Source: Streptomyces sp. HM190 (lineage in GTDB: Bacteria > Actinomycetota > Actinomycetes > Streptomycetales > Streptomycetaceae). From it: a stretch of DNA of 64,000 bases. A program made the position numbers and the translations under genes. How positions within the stretch are numbered: position 1 is the first letter of the stretch; every line of letters starts with the position of its first letter. The stretch covers positions 4,340,001 through 4,404,000 of the forward strand of contig NZ_CP047318.1 of the NCBI RefSeq assembly GCF_009857135.1, read 5' to 3'. Positions 1 through 8,953 of the stretch are shown here, piece by piece. Below the pieces are notes generated by a model. It worked only from the letters and a program-made list of their open reading frames with translations, searched no databases and was not told the DNA's origin.

Positions 1-717
1 CACGCCGCGGACGCGAGGGCCTACCGGGACGGCGTGCAGTCCTACCTCGACACACTCACCAGCCAGGTCCGGCTGATCGAGAAGTCCGAGACGAAGCTCT
101 CGGGCCGCAGCGCCACGATCCCCGTGACCGTGCAGAACAACCTCGTGCAAGGTGTCGACAACCTGACGCTGCGCCTCACGTCGCAGCTTCCGAAGCGCCT
201 GAAGATCGGTGACGACGACTACTACGAGCAGTCCATCGACATCTCGGGCGGGCACAGCGAGTCCGTGAAGTTCACCACCAACGCCGAGGCCAACGGCAAG
301 GTCGACGTCGTCGCCCAGCTCTACACCAAGGACGGGCAGAAGTACGGTGCCCCGGTCGTCTTCACCGTGAGCGTCACCGAGATCACTCCCACGGTGATGC
401 TGGTCATCGCCGGTGGGGTCCTGCTCCTCGTGCTCGCCGGCTTCCGGATGTACACCCAGCGCAAGCGCGCCGCCGCCCGCCAAGCGGCGGAGGGTGCCTC
501 GCAGGACAAGTCCCCGGCAGAGCGCACCTCTCCGGGCGAGGAAGCGAACACCGAGCCGGCCGCTGTCGTACACACTGACGGAGTCGTACACACTGACGAA
601 GGGGATTCCTCGGCCGAGCCCATGGCAGACGCGCCGGAGCACCCGGGTGACCCGGCCACGGACACCGCATCGGAAAACACCGACCGGTCCGGAACGGGTG
701 AGAGAGTGGACCGTTGA
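1..717 (+). CDS. DUF6049-like membrane protein, C-terminal part (5' truncated)
   Basis: The reading frame is open from the first base, so the gene begins outside the window and only about 238 codons are visible. The visible part has a beta-rich extracytoplasmic stretch (roughly residues 12-125), then one hydrophobic membrane segment (TPTVMLVIAGGVLLLVLAG), a basic RKR stop-transfer patch and an acidic, Pro/Thr-rich cytoplasmic tail. The next gene, murJ, starts 47 bases downstream. From memory, this position upstream of murJ is held by a large DUF6049 protein in Streptomyces, and the Ig-like domain followed by a membrane anchor agrees. That family assignment rests on synteny and topology. The function is unknown; a role in the cell envelope is inferred from the neighbours. 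Confidence 0.75.
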   Translation, partial: HAADARAYRDGVQSYLDTLTSQVRLIEKSETKLSGRSATIPVTVQNNLVQGVDNLTLRLTSQLPKRLKIGDDDYYEQSIDISGGHSESVKFTTNAEANGKVDVVAQLYTKDGQKYGAPVVFTVSVTEITPTVMLVIAGGVLLLVLAGFRMYTQRKRAAARQAAEGASQDKSPAERTSPGEEANTEPAAVVHTDGVVHTDEGDSSAEPMADAPEHPGDPATDTASENTDRSGTGERVDR

Positions 718-764
718 GCGATTGTCGTGGCCCGTGGGCCCGGGGACGATGAGGTGGGGTAACC

Positions 765-2984
765 ATGAACGCGCCGTACGACGGTGACCGCGGCCAGGGC
801 GGGGCCGACTCGGGGTACCCCGACGGCTCGCTGCCCGGGTCGGGCCAGGTGCCGCCGCAGCCTCCCGCGGACATGTACCTCCAGGACGCCTACGACCAGG
901 ACCCCTACCGCGCGCGGGACCTGTCCGCCCAGGACCCGGTGGCCGAGGCGCTCTACGACCGCGCCGCGCACCCTCCGCCCGCTCCAGGTGCCCACCAGCC
1001 GCAGCAGCCGCTCTACGGGCAGCCCGCGCCCTCGCAGTACGCCCCCGACCCGCGGGTGTGGGCCCAGACCCCCGCGCCCGAGCCGGACGGTCCGTCGCGA
1101 CATCTGCCGTACGGCGACAACGCCCGTACGACCCAGTTCGTGGGAGTGGACGACCTGGTCACGCAAGCCGGCGAGGAGCGCCGGGAGCCGGACGCGTTCG
1201 CTCACCTCTTCCGGGACCAGCAGCAGAGCGGCAGCGGCCCCGTGGGGCAGCCCTCCGTGCCCGGCCCGGCCACCGCTCCGGCGCCGGGTCCGGTCCGTAC
1301 GCAGCACGAAGAGCCCGCGCAGGCCCCCGCGGCCGCACCGGCCCCGAAGAAAGGCGGGCGGGCCTCGGGGCTGCTGAAGTCGAGCGCCGTGATGGCGGCG
1401 GGCACCATGGTCTCGCGCCTCACCGGCTTCATCCGCTCGGCGATGATCGTCTCGGCGCTGGGCCTCGCCCTGCTGGGCGACGCCTTCCAGGTGGCCTACC
1501 AGCTGCCGACCATGATCTACATCCTGACCGTCGGCGGCGGCCTGAACTCCGTCTTCGTCCCGCAGCTCGTGCGGGCGATGAAGGACGACGACGACGGCGG
1601 CGAGGCGTACGCCAACCGCCTGCTGACCCTCGTCATGGTGGTCCTGGGCCTTCTCACGGCACTCGCGATGTTGGCGGCCCCGCTCCTGGTGCGCGCTCTG
1701 TCGGTGGGAGTCGCCGGCAACCCCGCGGCCAACGAGACCGCCGTGACGTTCACCCGCTACTTCCTGCCGTCCATCTTCTTCATGGGCATCCACGTGGTGA
1801 TGGGGCAGATCCTGAACGCCCGCGGCCGATTCGGCGCCATGATGTGGACGCCGGTCCTCAACAACATCGTCATCATCGTCACCCTCGGCGCGTTCCTGTG
1901 GGTCTACGGCAGCGCGGCCGACTCCCGGATGACCGTCGACAACATCCCGCCCGAGGGCGTGCGCCTGCTGGGTGTGGGCATCCTGCTCGGCCTCGTCGTG
2001 CAGGCCCTCGCGATGATTCCCTACCTGCGGGAGACCGGGTTCCGACTGCGGCTCCGCTTCGACTGGAAGGGCCACGGCCTCGGCAAAGCCGCGATGCTCG
2101 CCAAGTGGACGATCCTCTTCGTCCTGGCCAACCAGGCGGGCGCCCTGGTGGTCACCCAGCTGGCGACCTCCGCGGGCATCGACTCGGACGTCAAGGGCAC
2201 CGGTTTCGCGTCCTACGCCAACGCCCAGCTGATCTGGGGTCTGCCGCAGGCCATCATCACCGTGTCCCTCATGGCGGCCCTCCTCCCTCGCATCTCGCGG
2301 TCGGCGGCCGAGGACGACGCGGGAGCCGTCCGGGACGACATCTCGCAGGGCCTGCGCACGACGGCGGTCGCCATCGTGCCGATCGCCTTCGGGTTCCTCG
2401 CGCTGGGCATCCCGATGTGCACCCTGATCTTCGGTTCTTCCGGGACCGTCGAGGCCACCAACATGGGCTTCATGCTGATGGCCTTCGGCCTCGGCCTGAT
2501 CCCCTACTCCGTGCAGTACGTCGTCCTGCGCGCCTTCTACGCGTACGAGGACACCCGGACGCCGTTCTACAACACGGTCATCGTGGCCGCCGTCAACGCC
2601 GGCGCTTCCGCGATCTGCTTCTTCGTGATCCCGGCCCGCTGGGCGGTGGTCGGCATGGCGGCCTCGTACGGCCTCGCCTACATGACCGGTGTGGGCGTCG
2701 CCTGGCGTCGGCTGAAGAAGCGGCTGGGCGGTGACCTGGACGGCTCCAGGGTGATGCGGACGTACGCGCGGCTGTCCATCGCGTCGCTGCCCGCGGCGCT
2801 GCTCAGCGGCGCGGCCTGCTACGGGATCAGCCGGAGTCTGGGACAGGGCGTCGGTGGCTCGATGCTCGCCCTCGTCGGGGGAGGAATCGTTCTGCTCGGT
2901 GCCTTCTACGTCGCCGCACGGCGCATGCGCATCGAAGAGCTCAACTCGATGGTCGGTATGGTCCGGGGACGACTGGGGCGCTGA
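765..2984 (+). CDS. murJ: Lipid II flippase MurJ (MviN family)
   Basis: Membrane transporter that moves the peptidoglycan precursor lipid II across the cytoplasmic membrane. The product is 739 aa. The first ~200 residues are a disordered cytoplasmic extension rich in Pro, Gln, Tyr and Asp. The MATE/MOP-like core begins near GLLKSSAVMAAGTMVSRLTGF and contains about 13-14 hydrophobic segments, including the family-typical FQVAYQLPTMI and GGGLNSVFVPQ stretches. The ATG at 765 follows a GGTGGGG ribosome site. The gene lies 118 bases upstream of a pseudokinase gene. In Mycobacterium tuberculosis the flippase and a similar pseudokinase are one protein (Rv3910), so the two genes here probably work together. 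Confidence 0.95.
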   Translation: MNAPYDGDRGQGGADSGYPDGSLPGSGQVPPQPPADMYLQDAYDQDPYRARDLSAQDPVAEALYDRAAHPPPAPGAHQPQQPLYGQPAPSQYAPDPRVWAQTPAPEPDGPSRHLPYGDNARTTQFVGVDDLVTQAGEERREPDAFAHLFRDQQQSGSGPVGQPSVPGPATAPAPGPVRTQHEEPAQAPAAAPAPKKGGRASGLLKSSAVMAAGTMVSRLTGFIRSAMIVSALGLALLGDAFQVAYQLPTMIYILTVGGGLNSVFVPQLVRAMKDDDDGGEAYANRLLTLVMVVLGLLTALAMLAAPLLVRALSVGVAGNPAANETAVTFTRYFLPSIFFMGIHVVMGQILNARGRFGAMMWTPVLNNIVIIVTLGAFLWVYGSAADSRMTVDNIPPEGVRLLGVGILLGLVVQALAMIPYLRETGFRLRLRFDWKGHGLGKAAMLAKWTILFVLANQAGALVVTQLATSAGIDSDVKGTGFASYANAQLIWGLPQAIITVSLMAALLPRISRSAAEDDAGAVRDDISQGLRTTAVAIVPIAFGFLALGIPMCTLIFGSSGTVEATNMGFMLMAFGLGLIPYSVQYVVLRAFYAYEDTRTPFYNTVIVAAVNAGASAICFFVIPARWAVVGMAASYGLAYMTGVGVAWRRLKKRLGGDLDGSRVMRTYARLSIASLPAALLSGAACYGISRSLGQGVGGSMLALVGGGIVLLGAFYVAARRMRIEELNSMVGMVRGRLGR

Positions 2985-3102
2985 GGCTGGGTTAGACGCA
3001 CAACCATCGTCCGTCGTCGCGTGTCGCTCATAGCGGCGGACTGTGGGCACAATTGGCTTTGGCGTCGCAGAGCGCGCAACGGATGGGGAGGCAGGAACGA
3101 CG

Positions 3103-4827
3103 GTGGCGGAACGGAGCACGGCTGCCGTCGACGTGGCAGACAACAGCGGCGACGAGCCGCTGACCGCGCAGGCGGACCAGTCCACGGCCGACGGGGAGGC
3201 CCAGAACCGGGAGCGGGACACGGAAAGCTCGGCGAGCGAAGAGGCACAGGGAAGCGGCGGCATCGACAGCCCTTCCAGGACGACACCGCCCGAACTGCAC
3301 AGCGGTCACAAGCTCGCCAGGCGCTACCGCCTCGAAGAGTGCGTCACCCGTCTGGACGGTTTCAGCAGTTGGCGTGCCGTGGACGAGAAACTGCGACGTG
3401 CGGTCGGAGTTCACGTCCTTCCGGCCGACCACGCACGCGCCCGTGCCGTGTTGGCCGCGGCGCGTTCCTCGGCGCTGCTGGGTGACCCCCGCTTCGTCCA
3501 GGTACTGGACGCCGTGGAGGAGAACGACCTCGTGTACGTGGTGCACGAGTGGCTTCCCGACGCCACGGAACTGACGACGCTTCTCGCTTCCGGCCCACTG
3601 GAACCGCACGACGCGTACCAGATGGTCACCCAGGTCTCGCACGCCATGGCCGCCGCACACCGCGAGGGCCTGTCACACCTTCGGCTCAACCCCAGCGCAG
3701 TCCTGCGCTCCGCCGCCGGGCAGTGGCGCATCCGCGGCCTCGCGGTGAACGCGGCGCTGCGCGGCATCAGCTCCGACACGCCCCAGCGCACGGACACGGA
3801 GGCGATCGGCGCGCTGCTCTACGCGTCGCTCACCCAGCGCTGGCCCTACGAGAACGACGCGCACGGCCTCTCGGGGCTCCCGAAGGGGGTCGGGCTCATC
3901 GCTCCGGACCAGGTACGGGCAGGCGTCCACCGTGGTCTGTCGGAGCTCTCCATGCGTGCGCTCGCCAACGACGGCGCCACCGCCTCACGGCACGAGTCTC
4001 CGTGCACGACTCCGGAGGAGTTGGTGAAGGCGATCGGCGAGATGCCTCGCATCCGCCCGCCGGAGTCGGCCTTCACCGCCCCGCCCGACTACCAACGCAC
4101 GTCCTACCAGCAGGGCACGTACGGCCGTCCGTCGACCCATCCGGGCGCCACGCAGCCCATTCCCACCCCTCCGCCACCGCTGCAGAGCCGTACCGGCAAG
4201 GTCCTCAAGTGGGCTGTGTCGGCGCTCCTGATCGCCGCGCTCGGCCTCGGCAGCTGGCAGCTCGCGGACGCCCTGATGGAGCGCGGTGACCGGTCCAACG
4301 ACACGGACACGGGCCAGACGACGGACAACGAGAAGGGCGACAACACCGCCAAGCCGCTCAGGAAGCTCGGCATCAGCGGCGCCGTCGAGTACTTCCCGGA
4401 CGGGAAGCCGCAGCACGCGAACGACGTGGACCTGACCTACGACAAGAGCGGTTCCACGTACTGGCGGACCTACTCCTTCAACGACGGTCCCACCCTCGCG
4501 CCCTACAAGCAGGGCGTCGGCATCGTCTACGACCTGGGCTCCGCCCAGGAGGTGTCAGCAGCCTCCATAGGGCTGTACTACGCCGGGGACCACACATCGG
4601 CCACCCTCTACGCGGCCGACTCCCTCTCGTCGTCCGCCCCCCTCACTGCGATGACGAAGATCGCTTCGAGCACGACCAGCGGGACCGACCTGAAGATCTC
4701 CGCCAAGAAGCCGGTGAAGACCCGGTACGTTCTGGTCTGGCTCACCGCCGTGCCCAAGTCGGCGCCCGACCAGTTCAGCGGCGCCGGCTACAAGCAGGCG
4801 ATCACCGACGTGAAGTTCATGGGCTGA
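3103..4827 (+). CDS. Membrane pseudokinase with discoidin-like extracellular domain
   Basis: 574 aa from a GTG at 3103, chosen because GGGGAGGCAGG sits just upstream. An in-frame start at 3043 exists but lacks such a site. Residues ~70-310 have a Ser/Thr kinase fold but are degenerate. The VAIK lysine is missing (VGVHVL), the HRD aspartate is missing (HLRLNPSAVL), and DFG is absent (RGLAVN). One membrane segment follows at about 367-391 (AVSALLIAALGLGSWQL), then an extracytoplasmic beta domain resembling a discoidin/F5-8C fold (~440-574). This matches the C-terminal half of mycobacterial MviN (Rv3910), whose pseudokinase binds the FHA protein FhaA after phosphorylation. An FhaA homologue is at 50961-51791. 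Likely a regulator of MurJ rather than an enzyme. Confidence 0.88.
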   Translation: MAERSTAAVDVADNSGDEPLTAQADQSTADGEAQNRERDTESSASEEAQGSGGIDSPSRTTPPELHSGHKLARRYRLEECVTRLDGFSSWRAVDEKLRRAVGVHVLPADHARARAVLAAARSSALLGDPRFVQVLDAVEENDLVYVVHEWLPDATELTTLLASGPLEPHDAYQMVTQVSHAMAAAHREGLSHLRLNPSAVLRSAAGQWRIRGLAVNAALRGISSDTPQRTDTEAIGALLYASLTQRWPYENDAHGLSGLPKGVGLIAPDQVRAGVHRGLSELSMRALANDGATASRHESPCTTPEELVKAIGEMPRIRPPESAFTAPPDYQRTSYQQGTYGRPSTHPGATQPIPTPPPPLQSRTGKVLKWAVSALLIAALGLGSWQLADALMERGDRSNDTDTGQTTDNEKGDNTAKPLRKLGISGAVEYFPDGKPQHANDVDLTYDKSGSTYWRTYSFNDGPTLAPYKQGVGIVYDLGSAQEVSAASIGLYYAGDHTSATLYAADSLSSSAPLTAMTKIASSTTSGTDLKISAKKPVKTRYVLVWLTAVPKSAPDQFSGAGYKQAITDVKFMG

Positions 4828-4851
4828 GAGTTCTTCGAGGAAGGGGGCCTG

Positions 4852-5565
4852 ATGGCGCCAGTCGCTGACCACAGCGGAACGAGCGACCAGGACCTCCTGG
4901 CCCAGCATGTCGAGGGCGACCCTGATGCCTTCGCGGAGCTCGTACGGCGCCACCGGGACCGACTGTGGGCGGTGGCGCTGCGGACCCTGGGGGACCGCGA
5001 GGAGGCCGCTGACGCTGTCCAGGACGCGCTGGTTTCCGCCTATCGGGCGGCGCACACCTTCCGGGGCCAGTCGGCCGTCACGACGTGGCTGCACCGCATC
5101 ACGGTGAACGCCTGCCTGGACCGCGCCCGCAAGGCCGCCTCGCGCAAGACGTCCCCGGTCGACGACACCGAGCGGCTGGAGCAGCTCTTGGAGCCACACG
5201 AGTCGGCATCCGCTCCCGCCGAACGCAACGACGTGCACCGCGAGCTCCTGGAAGCCCTGGGCACACTGCCCCAGGACCAGCGGGCGGCCCTCGTCCTGGT
5301 GGACATGCAGGGCTATCCGGTGGCGGAGGCCGCACGGATCCTCGATGTCCCGACAGGGACGGTCAAGAGCCGCTGTGCCCGTGGCAGAGCCAGACTGCTG
5401 CCGCTGCTGACCCACCTCCGTGGCGACGGAGGGAGTGACGGCGACGGAAAGTCGGGGCGCGGAAGGAACCGGACGCAGGGGACATCCGTCCCACCCGCAG
5501 CAGGACCACATGATGCAGGGCCAAGCGATGCAGCTGCTGTGAAGGGCGGAGGTGGGCGAGCGTGA
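4852..5565 (+). CDS. sigM: ECF RNA polymerase sigma factor, SigM type
   Basis: 237 aa extracytoplasmic-function sigma factor. Region 2 is clear (RHRDRLWAVALRTLGDRE, EAADAVQDALVSAYRAAHTF), and region 4 has a typical helix-turn-helix (YPVAEAARILDVPTGTVKS). There is no region 3. The C-terminal ~50 residues are a low-complexity tail. The ATG follows GAGGAAGGGGG. The stop overlaps the start of the anti-sigma gene by four bases (GTGA), which indicates translational coupling. The order murJ-pseudokinase-sigM-anti-sigma-trxB-trxA matches the mycobacterial Rv3910-Rv3914 locus, where the sigma factor is SigM. The symbol is used on that basis. It should not be confused with the SigB-like factor also called sigma-M in S. 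coelicolor. Confidence 0.9.
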   Translation: MAPVADHSGTSDQDLLAQHVEGDPDAFAELVRRHRDRLWAVALRTLGDREEAADAVQDALVSAYRAAHTFRGQSAVTTWLHRITVNACLDRARKAASRKTSPVDDTERLEQLLEPHESASAPAERNDVHRELLEALGTLPQDQRAALVLVDMQGYPVAEAARILDVPTGTVKSRCARGRARLLPLLTHLRGDGGSDGDGKSGRGRNRTQGTSVPPAAGPHDAGPSDAAAVKGGGGRA

Positions 5566-6494
5566 CATCCACGACCGACACAGCCGGACACCCGGACGTC
5601 GAAGAGATCTCGGACCTGACCGAAGGTCTTCTGCCGCCGTCCCGTACCGAGGACGTCCGACGGCATCTGGACGCATGCGCCCTCTGCGCCGACGTGTACG
5701 CGTCGCTGGAGGAGATCCGCGGCATGCTCGGCACTCTTCCGGGCCCTCCGCGTATGCCCGACGACGTGGCAGGACGGATCGATGCCGCCCTGGCCGCCGA
5801 AGCCCTGCTGAACGCCACGGCGCCAGCCCCGGAGATCGCAGAGACCTCCGAAGTGTCCGGCCGCGCGGCCACGACACCGCAGGGGGACGACCGTGGTCAT
5901 GTTTCACGTGAAACATCGACGGTGCCCGACCGTCCCGCCGGTCATGGCCGGGGGCCCACGGGTCCGGGCCGATCCCCGTCCAAGCGGCGCACTCGCCGCG
6001 TCAGCATCCTCGCCGCGGTCTTCGCGACCGCCACTCTGGGGTTCGGTGCGCTGCTCGTCCAGTCGATGAGCGACAGCGACTCAGGGGACAACCCTCCGAG
6101 CGCCCAGAGCCCGGCTTCCGACATGTTCTCCGGCGTCAAACTACAGAAGCGGGTGGACGATCTTCTCGGGGACAAGACGACGAAGGACGCGCCCGACCGC
6201 GACTCGGTCGGCGCCCATACGGCACCCGGCGATCCGGAGCACTTCGACTCGAACCCCACGACGAAGCTCACACGAGACGTGCCCCCGTGTATCGCCGAAG
6301 GCATCGGCGATGTGACCGGGGCGATCGCTTCGGAATCCGGGACCTACCAGGGGGCCGACGCCTATCTCGTCGTGTTGCCTGTCCCGGAGGACGCTTCGCA
6401 CGTCACGGCCTACGTCGTGGATGCCTCTTGTATCGGCAAAGCCTCGGCCCCCGCCGGAGAGGTTCTGCTGAAGCAGACCTACGTCCGCCCCTGA
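5562..6494 (+). CDS. Zinc-binding membrane anti-sigma factor (cognate of SigM)
   Basis: 310 aa, GTG start embedded in the stop of sigM. The N-terminal domain carries the zinc anti-sigma motif H-x3-C-x2-C (HLDACALC, near residue 32). A basic stretch and one membrane segment (VSILAAVFATATLGFGALL) follow near the middle, with an extracytoplasmic C-terminal domain. It should hold SigM inactive at the membrane until a signal releases it. Codons 114-118 contain an exact parS site at 5901-5914, read as V-S-R-E-T, so the linker between the zinc domain and the membrane segment also carries a centromere site. The family is standard; the releasing signal cannot be seen from sequence. Confidence 0.88.
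   Translation: MTSTTDTAGHPDVEEISDLTEGLLPPSRTEDVRRHLDACALCADVYASLEEIRGMLGTLPGPPRMPDDVAGRIDAALAAEALLNATAPAPEIAETSEVSGRAATTPQGDDRGHVSRETSTVPDRPAGHGRGPTGPGRSPSKRRTRRVSILAAVFATATLGFGALLVQSMSDSDSGDNPPSAQSPASDMFSGVKLQKRVDDLLGDKTTKDAPDRDSVGAHTAPGDPEHFDSNPTTKLTRDVPPCIAEGIGDVTGAIASESGTYQGADAYLVVLPVPEDASHVTAYVVDASCIGKASAPAGEVLLKQTYVRP
5901..5914. promoter_or_regulatory. parS: parS site 1 (inside the anti-sigma gene)
   Basis: Perfect 14-bp palindrome GTTTCACGTGAAAC, the Streptomyces ParB-binding consensus. It lies within coding sequence and is read as V-S-R-E-T. Confidence 0.95.
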
Positions 6495-6561
6495 GGGCGG
6501 TGCACCGCACCACCCCTGGCATCCCTGTGCGCTGGCATGGCTCCGTGTGCCCGGACACACC

Positions 6562-6588
6562 GGGAATGCACGCCCCTTAGGATCCGTT
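6562..6588 (+). promoter_or_regulatory. Candidate SigR-type promoter for trxBA
   Basis: GGGAAT at 6562-6567 is followed by exactly 18 bases and then GTT at 6586-6588. This matches the SigR (thiol-oxidative stress) consensus GGGAAT-N18-GTT known from Streptomyces trxB. It sits about 75 bases before the trxB start, inside the gap after the anti-sigma gene. Transcription by SigR is inferred from the match and from the known target. Confidence 0.85.
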
Positions 6589-6661
6589 GGGTGGGGTGAG
6601 AGTTCCGAGAGCAGCTCCCACCGGCAGTACGCAGCAGTCTCCAGAGACGAGGAAACAAGCC

Positions 6662-7633
6662 GTGAGCGACGTCCGTAACGTGATCATCATCGGCTCCGGG
6701 CCCGCCGGCTACACGGCAGCGCTCTACACCGCGCGCGCATCGTTGAAGCCGCTGGTGTTCGAGGGGGCTGTCACCGCAGGCGGCGCGCTCATGAACACCA
6801 CCGACGTGGAGAACTTCCCCGGCTTCCGGGACGGCATCATGGGCCCCGACCTCATGGACAACATGAGGGCCCAGGCCGAGCGCTTCGGTGCCGAGCTCGT
6901 TCCGGACGACGTCGTCGCCGTCGACCTGACCGGCGAGATCAAGACGGTCACGGACACCGCGGGCACCGTGCACCGTGCCAAGGCCGTCATCGTCACCACG
7001 GGCTCGCAGCACCGCAAGCTCGGGCTGCCCAACGAGGACGCACTCTCCGGACGCGGCGTCTCGTGGTGCGCCACCTGTGACGGGTTCTTCTTCAAGGACC
7101 AGGACATCGCCGTGATCGGTGGCGGTGACACCGCGATGGAGGAGGCTACCTTCCTCTCCCGCTTCGCGAAGTCCGTGACCGTCGTCCACCGCCGGGACAC
7201 ACTGCGGGCCTCCAAGGCGATGCAGGAGCGGGCGTTCGCCGACCCGAAGATCTCCTTCATCTGGGACAGCGAGGTCGCGGAGATCCAGGGCGACCAGAAG
7301 CTGGCCGCCCTGAAGCTGCGCAACCTCAAGACGGGCGAGACGACCGACCTTCCGGTGACCGGCCTGTTCATCGCGATCGGCCACGACCCACGCACGGAAC
7401 TCTTCAAGGGTCAGCTCGACCTGGACGAGGAGGGTTACCTGAAGGTCGCCTCCCCGTCGACCCGGACGAACCTGACCGGTGTCTTCGGCGCCGGCGATGT
7501 CGTCGACCACACCTACCGCCAGGCGATCACCGCGGCCGGTACCGGCTGCTCCGCCGCCCTCGACGCCGAGCGCTTCCTCGCCGCCCTCGCGGACGGCGAG
7601 CAGACCGCAGAGCCCGAGAAGACCTCCGTCTGA
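6662..7633 (+). CDS. trxB: Thioredoxin-disulfide reductase
   Basis: FAD/NADPH enzyme that reduces thioredoxin. 323 aa from a GTG at 6662 with GACGAGGA upstream; the conserved N-terminus [16 protein letters not shown] begins exactly there. The FAD-binding GSGPAG, the redox-active CATC (WCATCDG) and the NADPH-binding [10 protein letters not shown] motifs are all present. The C-terminal FAD motif is TGVFGAGDV. trxA follows after 41 bases, so the two are co-transcribed. The upstream SigR-type promoter links the pair to disulfide-stress control. Length and motifs are typical of low-molecular-weight bacterial TrxB. Confidence 0.97.
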   Translation: MSDVRNVIIIGSGPAGYTAALYTARASLKPLVFEGAVTAGGALMNTTDVENFPGFRDGIMGPDLMDNMRAQAERFGAELVPDDVVAVDLTGEIKTVTDTAGTVHRAKAVIVTTGSQHRKLGLPNEDALSGRGVSWCATCDGFFFKDQDIAVIGGGDTAMEEATFLSRFAKSVTVVHRRDTLRASKAMQERAFADPKISFIWDSEVAEIQGDQKLAALKLRNLKTGETTDLPVTGLFIAIGHDPRTELFKGQLDLDEEGYLKVASPSTRTNLTGVFGAGDVVDHTYRQAITAAGTGCSAALDAERFLAALADGEQTAEPEKTSV

Positions 7634-7674
7634 CCCCCGTCCGCCCCACCGCACCAACCAGTTAGGAGCCCGCC

Positions 7675-8007
7675 GTGGCCGGCACCCTGAAGAACGTGAC
7701 CGACGACTCCTTCGAGCAGGACGTCCTGAAGAACGACAAGCCCGTCCTGGTGGACTTCTGGGCCGCCTGGTGCGGTCCGTGCCGCCAGATCGCTCCGTCC
7801 CTCGAAGCGATCGCCCAGGAGTACGGCGACAAGATCGAGATCGTCAAGCTCAACATCGACGAGAACCCGGCCACGGCAGCCAAGTACGGCGTCATGTCCA
7901 TCCCGACCCTGAACGTCTACCAGGGCGGCGAGGTCGCCAAGACCATCGTCGGCGCCAAGCCGAAGGCCGCGATCGTGCGTGACCTCGAGGACTTCATCGC
8001 CCAGTAG
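7675..8007 (+). CDS. trxA: Thioredoxin
   Basis: 110 aa cytosolic dithiol reductant, the partner of TrxB. The active site WCGPC is near residues 32-36 and the cis-proline region (SIPTLNVYQGGE) is intact. The GTG start at 7675 has TTAGGAG upstream. It closes the + strand run from DUF6049. It is followed by a parS site and then a hairpin that ends transcription before the convergent acetyltransferase gene. Confidence 0.97.
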   Translation: MAGTLKNVTDDSFEQDVLKNDKPVLVDFWAAWCGPCRQIAPSLEAIAQEYGDKIEIVKLNIDENPATAAKYGVMSIPTLNVYQGGEVAKTIVGAKPKAAIVRDLEDFIAQ

Positions 8008-8034
8008 GCAGCACCGCCGTCGCCCGGCGACGAT

Positions 8035-8048
8035 GTTTCACGTGAAAC
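8035..8048. promoter_or_regulatory. parS: parS site 2 (intergenic, after trxA)
   Basis: Perfect GTTTCACGTGAAAC, three bases before the terminator stem at 8051. Confidence 0.95.
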
Positions 8049-8050
8049 AT

Positions 8051-8083
8051 GAAGGGGCCGTTCCCCTCAGGAACGGCCCCTTC
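8051..8083. terminator. Bidirectional terminator hairpin between trxA and the GNAT gene
   Basis: A 13-bp perfect stem (GAAGGGGCCGTTC with its complement) and a 7-base loop. It sits between convergent genes, so it can serve both strands. Confidence 0.85.
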
Positions 8084-8111
8084 GTCGTATGCAGCTGCGT
8101 CTCGGGCCCCC

Positions 8112-8729
8112 TCAGAGGGGCCGCAGTGCGGGTTCCTTCTGAACCGCTCCCAGAAGCCTGTCGAGCGCCAACTCTACGTCCTCTTTCCAGGAGAGCGTCG
8201 TCCGCAGCTCCAACCGCAGCCGAGGGTAAGCGGGATGAGGGCGGACCGTCTTGAAGCCCACGGCGGTCAGATGGTCCGCGGGCAGTACACAAGCCGGTTC
8301 CTTCCAACGTGCGTCACCAAAGGCTTCGATCGCCTTGAAGCCCCGCCTCAGAAGATCCTTGGCCACGGTCTGCACCATCACCCGGCCGAGGCCCTGCCCC
8401 TGAAAGCCGGGCACGATGAAGCCGGTCATCAACTGAACCGCGTCCGAGGAGACCGGGCTTGTGGGGAACGCCGTCGAGCGTGGCACATAGGCCGGTGGTG
8501 CGTAGAGCACGAAGCCCGCCGGAACGTCGTCCACATAGACGACCCGCCCGCAGGATCCCCAGTCCAGAAGAACCGCGGAGATCCAAGCTTCCTTCTCCAG
8601 CGCGGGAGTCCCAGCCTTTATCGCTGCCTCGCCGCTGACGGGGTCCAACTCCCAGAAGACACACGAGCGGCAGCGTTGGGGAAGGTCCTGAAGGTTGTCC
8701 AGCGTGAGCGGTACGAGCCGACGCCCCAT
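8112..8729 (-). CDS. GNAT-family N-acetyltransferase
   Basis: 205 aa. Start ATG at 8729, chosen because GAGGAAC lies a few bases upstream and the frame above it is low quality. The acetyl-CoA-binding motif A is clear (VPGFQGQGLGRVMVQ). A central VLYAPPAYVPR and a C-terminal Trp-Lys-rich strand follow. Substrate unknown. The gene lies between parB and trxA, reading leftward like parAB, where mycobacteria instead carry cwlM. The N-terminal CRSCVFWELDP is Cys-rich and characteristic of this actinobacterial subfamily, but no function is known to me. Confidence 0.85.
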   Translation of the reverse strand: MGRRLVPLTLDNLQDLPQRCRSCVFWELDPVSGEAAIKAGTPALEKEAWISAVLLDWGSCGRVVYVDDVPAGFVLYAPPAYVPRSTAFPTSPVSSDAVQLMTGFIVPGFQGQGLGRVMVQTVAKDLLRRGFKAIEAFGDARWKEPACVLPADHLTAVGFKTVRPHPAYPRLRLELRTTLSWKEDVELALDRLLGAVQKEPALRPL

Positions 8730-8875
8730 GAAGGCTGTTCCTCGCTTCCTTCGCCCGCAGCGTCGCGAGCGGCTGTCAGAGCGCTTCGCTCCCTGAGCAG
8801 ACTGCCGACGAATCCGCCGACCGCACCCAGTCCCAGGCCGGCGGTCACCAGACCGGAACGGCTCATGGTTCGCAT
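8618..8875 (-). CDS. Possible small membrane protein overlapping the GNAT start
   Basis: 85-codon frame with an ATG at 8875 (a second at 8866) preceded by GGGAGGCGGGGG. The first ~30 residues form one hydrophobic helix (GLVTAGLGLGAVGGFVGSLL) and then a charged stretch. The last 112 bases overlap the GNAT gene in another frame, where the composition looks like out-of-frame sequence. Either the true protein is real with a poor C-terminus, or only the leader is translated. The good ribosome site and the credible membrane helix are the only support. Confidence 0.4.
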   Translation of the reverse strand: MRTMSRSGLVTAGLGLGAVGGFVGSLLRERSALTAARDAAGEGSEEQPSWGVGSYRSRWTTFRTFPNAAARVSSGSWTPSAARQR

Positions 8876-8953
8876 TTCCCCCGCCTCCCATGAAGGTGTC
8901 ACAAGGTGGATGCGCCCTACCCCACCGCATCGTATCGACGATGTGATGGCCTA

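Noticed and set aside
321-3263. 980-codon minus-strand frame opposite murJ
   Set aside because: Antisense shadow of murJ and DUF6049 with His/Arg/Gly-rich composition and no domain.
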